Shown: positions 62,601 to 64,000 of the stretch, piece after piece
Position numbering within the stretch: position 1 is the first letter of the stretch
Layout: each line of letters opens with the position of its first letter
Made by a program: the position numbers and the translations under genes
From: Cladocopium goreaui
Taxonomy: Eukaryota; Sar; Dinophyceae; Suessiales; Symbiodiniaceae
NCBI GenBank assembly: GCA_947184155.2
Contig: CAMXCT020006581.1
Coordinates: 124,001-188,000 of the forward strand
Direction of reading: 5' to 3'
DNA: 64,000 bases
The notes under the pieces: model-generated
Databases searched by the model: none
Told to the model about the DNA's origin: nothing
Seen by the model: the letters and a program-made list of their open reading frames with translations, nothing else

Positions 62601-63048
62601 GCCATGCCTCCGGTGGCTCCGGGCCGACGTCATGGCTCCGCAGGAGGAGCGTGCGGAGGTGGGCGTCTATGATACCACCTTGCGGCTCAGCGTTGGCATC
62701 GAGGACTCTGGTTGGACTTGGGGATGATTGGTTGGTTGATGGTTTGGAACATGAATATTATTTTCCCCCATAGTTTGGATGATGATCCAATCTGACTATA
62801 TCATATTTTTCAGGGGGGTTGAAACCACCAATTGGTTGGTATAGCCATGGTATAGCCATATCTACCCAAATGAACATGGAAAACTATGATTCATAATTCA
62901 TAACCATAAAATCCATGAAGAACCACTAGCAGAATAGAACTGGCCCATTTTTGAACCAACTCATCTGGCCACTGGGGGCCCAACCGTGGCGCGTTTCCGG
63001 TAGGACGTCTCCGATCTCCTAGAGGACCTGTCGCAAGCGCTGGCGTAG
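25778..63048 (+). CDS. PLP-dependent Cys/Met metabolism enzyme (cystathionine gamma-synthase/lyase family), 22 exons
   Basis: Spliced CDS join: 25778-25902, 27436-27521, 29316-29380, 30044-30084, 32633-32697, 33717-33780, 35007-35066, 36151-36212, 37453-37496, 38342-38416, 41358-41438, 42107-42195, 42839-42887, 43091-43140, 43878-43938, 45809-45858, 46235-46278, 58611-58647, 59554-59605, 61169-61219, 62644-62703 and 63004-63048. This sums to 1356 nt, exactly 451 codons plus TAG, with every phase closing. The product has the family's motifs in order: AVHGG, YSRCGNPTR, ASGMAA, YGGT, ESPTNP, ADNTF, SASKYIGGHSD (PLP lysine K263), LAESLGGVES and LRLSVGIED. The fold uses PLP to make or break C-S bonds in cystathionine, homocysteine or methionine metabolism; which reaction cannot be told from motifs. 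The first exon's start (MAAMEPPHKK) is phase-compatible but not family-supported. Exon 3 could end at 29389 instead. Donors are GT (11), GC (6) and GA (4). Confidence 0.88.
26650..26782. mobile_element. MITE family E copy (intron 1)
   Basis: Starts with ATACTGTGGATGG and shares the internal ATCCGAATCACCAGTTGATG with the copy at 36999. It ends in GCGAAATCGCTGGCCCATCC, inverted relative to the start. Confidence 0.6.
26856..26986. mobile_element. MITE family A copy 5 (intron 1)
   Basis: GCTTGGTGGTTTGGAACATT start and CTCAACCACCAACCAG end. A small internal duplication (GGCTCAAGGTGGCTCAACC) lies before the right end. Confidence 0.8.
29008..29120. mobile_element. MITE family C copy (intron 2)
   Basis: Ends GGGGGTTTTCATATATGGGG and CCCCCATTTATGTAAACATCC are inverted relatives. 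The centre, CATCCATTTTAATTTGATTT, matches other C copies. Confidence 0.7.
29142..29249. mobile_element. MITE family B2 copy (intron 2)
   Basis: CTCTGGTAAATTAACATAGAC at the left and ATGTTAATTTACTGGAGGGTA at the right form the inverted ends. A second copy is at 59358-59474. The interior differs from family B although the outer 10 bp are shared. Confidence 0.75.
29881..29986. mobile_element. MITE family C copy (intron 3)
   Basis: GTCCTAAAATAGGGGTACCC at the left, GGGGTAGCACCATTTTAGAA at the right. It lies between exons 3 and 4. Confidence 0.75.
30169..30271. mobile_element. MITE family G copy, plus orientation (intron 4)
   Basis: Contains CCATTTTTAGGGGGATGAAC and CCATTTACCAGCTATTTGG. It is matched in opposite orientation by 32487-32587 in the same intron, so the two copies could pair. 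Confidence 0.7.
30299..30402. mobile_element. MITE family C copy (intron 4)
   Basis: GAGGGGTTTCCTACAATGGG and CCCATTTTAGGAAACCTCC are close inverted ends, with GGGGTACCCCC inside each arm. Confidence 0.8.
32487..32587. mobile_element. MITE family G copy, minus orientation (intron 4)
   Basis: Reverse-complement relative of 30169-30271, ending 46 bp before exon 5. Confidence 0.7.
32809..32922. mobile_element. MITE family F copy (intron 5)
   Basis: ACCTGGGTAAATTATAACGA at the left, TTATAATTTTCCCAGAATAT at the right. The centre has GGGGAATCATCCCCAAATGG. The relative at 35551-35668 is clear over its whole length. Confidence 0.8.
33717..42195 (+). CDS. PLP-enzyme exons 6-12 (catalytic core)
   Basis: Exon 6 completes ASGMAA. 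Exon 7 has GLYGGTLRLL, whose Tyr stacks on the PLP ring in homologues. Exon 8 has FTYLDLNDLKDV. Exon 9 has IQENTRMIW. Exon 10 has VESPTNPLLTLVDIAQLVEA. Exon 11 has ICADNTFATAWNQQPLKLG, with Asp238 expected to bind the pyridine nitrogen. Exon 12 has MISASKYIGGHSDMTGG, with Lys263 as the Schiff-base lysine. Exons 10 to 12 are joined by GA and GC donors, and the reading across them matches the family without gaps. All catalytic residues I could check are present, so the gene looks functional. Confidence 0.88.
35351..35464. mobile_element. MITE family B copy (intron 7)
   Basis: TACCCTCTGGTAATGACTAA start. The end is GTTTACCAGGCCGGGTA, a variant of the B terminus shared with 35720-35845 and 45449-45566. 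Confidence 0.8.
35551..35668. mobile_element. MITE family F copy (intron 7)
   Basis: ATCTGAGTAAATTATAACGA start and TTCTAATTTACCCAGAT end, inverted relatives of each other. Confidence 0.8.
35720..35845. mobile_element. MITE family B copy (intron 7)
   Basis: Shares GAACATGGCCCAGTCGAAAT and AGCATGGTG with the copy at 63271. The right end is the GGCCGGGTA variant. Confidence 0.8.
36812..36897. mobile_element. MITE family E truncated copy (intron 8)
   Basis: Left end ATACTGTGGATGGGCCAGCG is intact; the right terminus is missing. Confidence 0.6.
36999..37117. mobile_element. MITE family E full copy (intron 8)
   Basis: ATACTATGGATGGGCCAGCG and CGCTGGCCCATCCACAGTAT form 20-bp inverted ends with one mismatch. 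Confidence 0.85.
37219..37322. mobile_element. MITE family D copy (intron 8)
   Basis: ACCCATAGGATCCATGGTGC at the left and ACATGGATCCTATGGGT at the right. The interior contains GGGGTATATTGATGGGATCC. A broken inverted relative follows at 37345-37406. Confidence 0.85.
38055..38163. mobile_element. MITE family C copy (intron 9)
   Basis: GGAGGTGTCCTAAAAG at the left, GGGGTACTCCCATTTATGG at the right. Confidence 0.7.
38700..39300. other. GC-richer island in intron 10, coding status unclear
   Basis: Overlapping ORFs occur on both strands (up to 130 codons on the minus strand, 38906-39298). None shows splice signals or motifs I recognise. The base composition is closer to coding DNA than the surrounding intron, so it may be a decayed gene insertion. 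Confidence 0.3.
39611..39723. mobile_element. MITE family A copy 6 (intron 10)
   Basis: Full copy with perfect CTGGTTGGTGG / CCACCAACCAG ends. It is preceded by ATCTATGAACCATGGTTGGT, a segment also found before copy 3 at 22615, so the pair shares a longer flank. Confidence 0.9.
40201..40873 (+). CDS. nested unrecognised Ala-rich ORF of about 220 codons in intron 10
   Basis: An open frame runs from an acceptor-like GTAAG|G at about 40201 to TAG at 40873. No ATG lies upstream in frame, so it looks like a terminal exon; the first internal Met is residue 33 counted from the GTG at 40241. It encodes a compact, Ala-rich, mostly helical-looking protein, with segments such as LAANGGLVGGLAADGS and VRALGAYGGLFCVVAAD. 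GC content is well above the flanks. The PLP enzyme reads straight from exon 10 to exon 11 across it, so it does not belong to that protein. It may be a nested gene or a retroposed copy. Family not recognised. Confidence 0.5.
40948..41056. mobile_element. MITE family A copy 7 (intron 10)
   Basis: CTGGTTGGTGG start and CCACCAGCCAG end; central hairpin intact. Confidence 0.9.
41130..41230. mobile_element. MITE family D copy (intron 10)
   Basis: ACCCATGACGGATCCATGG and CCATGGATAAG-proximal CATGGATCCGTCATGG form the ends. The interior is nearly identical to 37219-37322 and 62429-62526. Confidence 0.8.
42839..46278 (+). CDS. PLP-enzyme exons 13-17
   Basis: Exon 13 gives LNALAKSVGAIASPFE. Exon 14 gives AYLALRGMKTLAVRME, matching the family's L-R-G-L-K-T-L. 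Exon 15 gives CSNAQKVAEFLVKHENVTE. Exon 16 gives VHYPGLSSHPQHAL, matching Y-P-G-L-x-S-H-P-x-H. Exon 17 gives QMKSGGAVVTVRLKG. Exon 17 ends only 75 bp before the left end of the 11.65-kb transposon, which lies in the following intron. Confidence 0.88.
43992..44083. mobile_element. MITE family D-like hairpin (intron 15)
   Basis: ACCCATAGGATCCATGTATGG start. The arms CCATGTATGGAATATTTACC and GGTAAATATTCCATACATGG are perfect complements. The interior differs from other D copies. Confidence 0.7.
45449..45566. mobile_element. MITE family B copy (intron 15)
   Basis: Contains GAACATGGCCCAGTCGAAAC and ends in TTTACCAGGCCGGGTA. Confidence 0.7.
45971..46095. mobile_element. MITE family A copy 8 (intron 16)
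   Basis: CTGGTTGGTGG start and CACCACCAACCAG end. The centre is diverged (GGGATGTCATCCGAAACC), so this is an older copy. Confidence 0.85.
46353..46389 (+). repeat. left terminal inverted repeat of the large transposon
   Basis: ACTTGGTGGACCGG plus GCACTTGCAAGT, separated by 11 bp. The same words occur at the same spacing, reverse-complemented, at 57967-58003. Confidence 0.9.
46938..48977 (-). CDS. transposase-like protein of the large element (KDZ/Zisupton-like), frameshifted
   Basis: Three successive frames on the minus strand (48977-48105, 48166-47330, 47408-46938) make one protein of about 680 residues if two single-base shifts are allowed, near 48118-48126 and in a run of seven T at 47415-47421. 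Features in order are VIYNDEATGGNVLS (D142 in the first frame, a candidate first metal-binding Asp), a C-C-x2-C-x2-C knuckle (IRCCPFCLNC), CFLLDTMHLYWSNGVV (a candidate second Asp with its His) and RPKHHLRFHAVQQ. This arrangement resembles the RNase H-fold transposases of the KDZ/Zisupton group and the related proteins I associate with dinoflagellates. The assignment rests on motif resemblance, not a search. In TIR elements this enzyme would cut and rejoin the ends. The breaks mean this copy is inactive or the sequence has indel errors. Confidence 0.65.
49643..51419 (-). CDS. zinc-ribbon and coiled-coil accessory protein of the large element
   Basis: Starts MAEAVPLTLVVEDSQ at 51419. An acidic Glu/Thr/Ser-rich region of about 110 residues follows, then a zinc ribbon (KCKKCGLEV ... 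ELWCRECNSL; two CxxC pairs about 19 residues apart), then a conserved-looking block (YKTVRDTLVTQICEE ... VGVSGTYLPLSVYRARGYE). A frame change near 50815-50830, beside an AAAA run, separates the last two parts. An intron with a GC donor runs 50432-50146: SESDE joins to GDDDHGPSGSK in frame. The C-terminal exon (50145-49643) is Lys/Ala-rich and likely coiled coil. The intron holds one of the palindromes. The function is unknown; the ribbon suggests DNA or RNA binding. Confidence 0.6.
51895..52310. repeat. GTGTATAAA tandem array and TTTATACATGTATAAA palindromes inside the element
   Basis: From 51915 to 52110 there are about 17 copies of a 12-bp unit (GAGTGTATAAA, TAGTGTATAAA). From 52128 to 52265 four copies of TTTATAC[AG][TC]GTATAAA palindromes follow, spaced about 30 bp apart. 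The array sits between two accessory genes and gives only repetitive peptides if translated. Confidence 0.85.
52562..52852 (-). CDS. 96-aa accessory protein with Lys-rich tail
   Basis: Intact frame, ATG at 52852 (MAENRSPTPPP), stop at 52562. A middle segment, SESQIQEWLASWRVMKSMGC, could form a helix. The C-terminal 16 residues are almost all Lys and Gly, a likely nuclear-localisation or nucleic-acid-binding tail. Family not recognised. Confidence 0.55.
   Translation of the reverse strand: MAENRSPTPPPTGFMIMSDGSVLRGKDTSTYSESQIQEWLASWRVMKSMGCFDNPASSTTSTSSQAELKAPEVTDHQLPKPKEKKKSKKGKKGKKH
53516..54644 (-). CDS. Trp/Asp-rich accessory protein, frameshifted and spliced
   Basis: Start MLGYYEAWAYADEEKAS at 54644. 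Two WDDAEKM repeats and a Lys/Arg run follow, and the frame then changes near 54440-54460 in an A-rich tract. The next frame (from 54441) continues as an acidic Lys/Glu/Trp-rich stretch (YEWDQDDWQDN), a helix region and a Pro-rich region. An apparent intron 53801-53690 (GT-AG) leads to a last exon with repeated W-x-x-W and D-Q-W units (WNQWDQWDQW). The phase across that intron does not close, so another indel or a different junction is involved. Function unknown. Confidence 0.5.
55033..56580 (-). CDS. Lys/Pro/Ala-rich accessory protein with C-terminal cysteine motif, frameshifted near its end
   Basis: ATG at 56580, or at 56535 (MAFERLKAL). Residues 1-230 look globular and helical, with LTSGDWDVLM and ERCYRLGLRNPTEATY. 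Then come Met/Gln-rich, Pro-rich and KRPAA repeat regions. As read, the frame ends in a chance-looking tail at 55033. One frame over, the same bases give GCSKCRFVPGCCDSCW followed by RQRGYR, a Cys motif (G-C-x2-C-R-x3-G-C-x2-[SC]-C-W) I associate with dinoflagellate transposon proteins. The shift lies between 55109 (a run of eight T on the plus strand) and 55141. A DNA-binding or assembly role in transposition is inference. Confidence 0.6.
   Translation of the reverse strand: MFEGIFVQDSVRSAAMAFERLKALDNYLAQCKELPNFSDILEQQSIQLVKEIREVPKLELEQAAPLLALVQQNSLWTASLKETICQAIHEKVQESLKGKIVTNRANLQNYVFFPEYLTSGDWDVLMSNQNIGQKCNTVMERCYRLGLRNPTEATYAMVCTCLLLRDQDRFAEPVTLRSSYLTTKQLAKGFLNQKQKANLPSGEVHQYLPPCPRSLEASRWTAAYGEDKPAAKFPDGVTMELLRQLMATVPERGNSALLRVQHQVQGAPAAAFVNPFFMQMAMQMNQMQMGMGSTFFHRGSSQQSAALPPLPALPALPPPDTPPLALQVQPAPTPEETSRPKIEVVQDKKVEQTSLKMIADGKVDGDKSTPESSNAVTTAATASARLEDALHLREQDRKAEKNEVKKKDGDGGIHGEETTQTPEKENEDGNQQKGMKRPAAASSQLSAKPKAASRVPMKRPASASSSKAAPKKPEKANSKGPITRQVRLKKNLRVAASVALCLDAVIPVGGREATG
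56830..57087 (-). CDS. small 85-aa protein at the right end of the element
   Basis: ATG at 57087 (MKRGFLLTTRAAS), stop at 56830. The C-terminal part alternates charged and hydrophobic residues (GFSVRVENGKITISK), suggesting a small beta fold. No introns needed, no family recognised. A palindrome (57240) lies just upstream, in the expected promoter region. Confidence 0.45.
   Translation of the reverse strand: MKRGFLLTTRAASTDAMTKKLEGKVVLEEGTGKIANDKSEHKDFKVVTEDDGDDWKMTYVKVKDEFPGENGFSVRVENGKITISK
57967..58003 (-). repeat. right terminal inverted repeat of the large transposon
   Basis: Reverse complement reads ACTTGGTGGACCGG, 11 diverged bases, then GCACTTGCAAGT. Confidence 0.9.
58004..58610. other. 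intron 17 remainder right of the transposon
   Basis: No gene found. It holds a short TA run at 58525-58555 and continues the intron interrupted by the element. Confidence 0.5.
58611..63048 (+). CDS. PLP-enzyme exons 18-22 (C-terminal part, beyond the transposon)
   Basis: Exon 18 (37 nt) gives KDGSDDLEVMR and was placed by phase and position. Exon 19 gives FFSRLKIWVLAESLGGV. Exon 20 gives ESMINHSASMSHGSMTK, the family's E-S-L-I-x-H-P-A-S-M-T-H block. Exon 21 gives EERAEVGVYDTTLRLSVGIE, with Arg431 the expected carboxylate-binding residue. Exon 22 gives DVSDLLEDLSQALA and a TAG stop. Exon 18 is the least certain because it is short and weakly conserved. Confidence 0.82.
59358..59474. mobile_element. 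MITE family B2 copy (intron 18)
   Basis: CTTTGGTAAATTAACTG at the left and CTTAATTTACTGGAGGGTA at the right. The interior TAGTGGAAACT and CCTCAATTTTTGGCTAGGGT match 29142-29249. TA runs flank it on both sides. Confidence 0.75.
60089..60196. mobile_element. MITE family A copy 9 (intron 19)
   Basis: Diverged ends (CTGATTGGTGC ... GACCAACCAG); central hairpin and CATATTTTTGAGAAGG retained. Confidence 0.8.
60470..60960. repeat. 490-bp TCTA/TCCA/TCTG/TCTC microsatellite (intron 19)
   Basis: Tetranucleotide run shading from TCTA/TCCA through TCTG/TTTC into TCTC. It is open in all three plus frames, yielding long Ile/Tyr/Leu/Ser ORFs that are not genes. Confidence 0.95.
62429..62526. mobile_element. 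MITE family D copy (intron 20)
   Basis: CCATAGGATCCATGGTGCTG at the left and ACATGGATCCTATGGGT at the right, nearly identical to 37219-37322. Confidence 0.85.
62729..62833. mobile_element. MITE family A copy 10 (intron 21)
   Basis: GGTTGGTTGATGGTTTGGAA start; TTGAAACCACCAATTGG end. Same short subtype as copy 4 (GGATGATGATCCAATCTGAC). Confidence 0.8.
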
Positions 63049-63270
63049 AAGAAAAAGGTGAGCGATGATTGGTGACCAACTGCTTGGTTTGGTTTAATCC
63101 ATGTTCAATCTATGTATAATCTATGGATATTCTATGGATAATCTATGGATATCCATGTTTCAATGGATCATGATTTTTCCCTGTGGACTGAACCATTGAA
63201 GCAGTGAAGTTTAAATGGCGAAATATATGGATAATCTATGGATAATTAATCTATGGATATATGGTTGCCA

Positions 63271-63388
63271 TACCCTCTGGTAATGACTAACATAGCTATT
63301 GAACATGGCCCAGTCGAAATAGTGGATTTGCCCATTGATAGCATGGTGGATCTGTCCATAGTTTTTTGTAAACGTTTACCAGAGGGTA
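63271..63388. mobile_element. MITE family B full copy (3' flank)
   Basis: TACCCTCTGGTAATG at the left and CGTTTACCAGAGGGTA at the right; the best-preserved copy of the family in the window. Confidence 0.85.
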
Positions 63389-63710
63389 AGTCGATCGTTG
63401 TTTTGTTTTAGTCTAGAAGAATCTGGTTACCCCCAAGGGCTTTTCGTGCAGATTTGCCTTGTTTGGTCATTTTAGGATACATTTTGATGGGGCAATTCCA
63501 GGATTTGCCAGCGCTCCCACAGGAATAGAAACCGGGGTTTTCTCTGATAATCCTGTATCTTCAATATGGAGAATCCATGAGAATCCTTTATCTGGTTTGA
63601 TGGTCTCAGAGTTCCTGAGGGGTTCTTCAGAACTGACACTGTTTGGGGATGGAATCCGGTTGTTTGGGGTTCGTCAATTTTGGAGAAACAACCAAATGGA
63701 TGAATTGAAG

Positions 63711-63806
63711 CTGGTTGGTGGTTTGGAACATTTTTTTCCATAATATATGGGATAATCCTTCCCAACTGACTAATATTTTTTCAGAGGGGTTGAAACCACC
63801 AACCAG
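63711..63806. mobile_element. MITE family A copy 11 (3' flank)
   Basis: CTGGTTGGTGGTTTGGAACA start and GAAACCACCAACCAG end. Confidence 0.9.
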
Positions 63807-63875
63807 ATGTATATAATTTGGCCAACAAACAAATGGGAAACTTGGGAGTTTTTTTCTGGTTTGTTGCCAGCGAAA

Positions 63876-64000
63876 TGTCAAAATAAAACATTCAGAAAGT
63901 GGGGTGAAAAAGCCTATATAGGGGGGTTCTGAAAAGTGTCAAAATAAACATTCAGAAAGTGGGTGAAAAAGCCAAATATATAGGCGGGTTCTGAAAAGTC
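63876..64000. repeat. 61-bp tandem repeat, two copies, running off the window
   Basis: TGTCAAAATAAA..CATTCAGAAAGTGGG and GGTTCTGAAAAG occur twice. The array may continue beyond position 64000. Confidence 0.85.

Overview
The window looks like nuclear DNA of a dinoflagellate, most likely Symbiodiniaceae or a close relative. The evidence is read from the sequence. Genes are cut into tiny exons (37-125 nt). Introns begin with GT, GC or GA, and most junctions carry the AG|G ... AG|G pattern described for this group. Intronic DNA is packed with short inverted-repeat elements, minisatellites and AT or TCTA runs. Several protein families (C5-methyltransferase-like proteins with a GNGMH block, zinc-ribbon and K-R-P-A-A-rich transposon proteins) are ones I associate with dinoflagellate genomes. 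There are no prokaryotic operons, ribosome binding sites or rRNA/tRNA genes that I can see.

Region 1 (about 0.06-15.7 kb) holds minus-strand genes. They are a 219-aa protein ending in a PCNA-box-like motif, a multi-exon gene with three repeated four-cysteine modules, and a cytosine-C5-methyltransferase-like gene with recognisable motifs I, IV, VI, IX and X. Upstream of the methyltransferase, conserved-looking exons run back to 14.3 kb and may be its N-terminal half. Two long near-perfect hairpins lie in its non-coding parts.

Region 2 (about 15.7-25.7 kb) is mostly repeats: a 67-bp minisatellite, several MITE-like families, one type II topoisomerase-like exon, and a 1.1-kb minisatellite of ATGCCAGAAGAT-like units.

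Region 3 (25.8-63.05 kb) is one plus-strand gene of 22 small exons. They join in frame to a 451-residue PLP enzyme of the cystathionine gamma-synthase/lyase (Cys/Met metabolism) family, with all key motifs in the right order. About 1.36 kb of coding sequence is spread over 37 kb, so the introns account for nearly all of that stretch. They carry at least seven families of short inverted-repeat elements.

Region 4 is nested in intron 17 of that gene: an 11.65-kb element (46,353-58,003) bounded by 37-bp terminal inverted repeats. It carries about six genes, all on the minus strand. They include a transposase resembling the KDZ/Zisupton-type families, a zinc-ribbon protein, a Trp/Asp-rich protein and a Lys/Pro/Ala-rich protein with a C-terminal cysteine motif. 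It also holds 16 copies of a 17-18-bp palindrome whose arms vary in a compensating way and which I saw nowhere else in the window. This element is the best candidate for an undescribed system. Several of its reading frames break near homopolymers, so it is either decaying or affected by sequencing indels.
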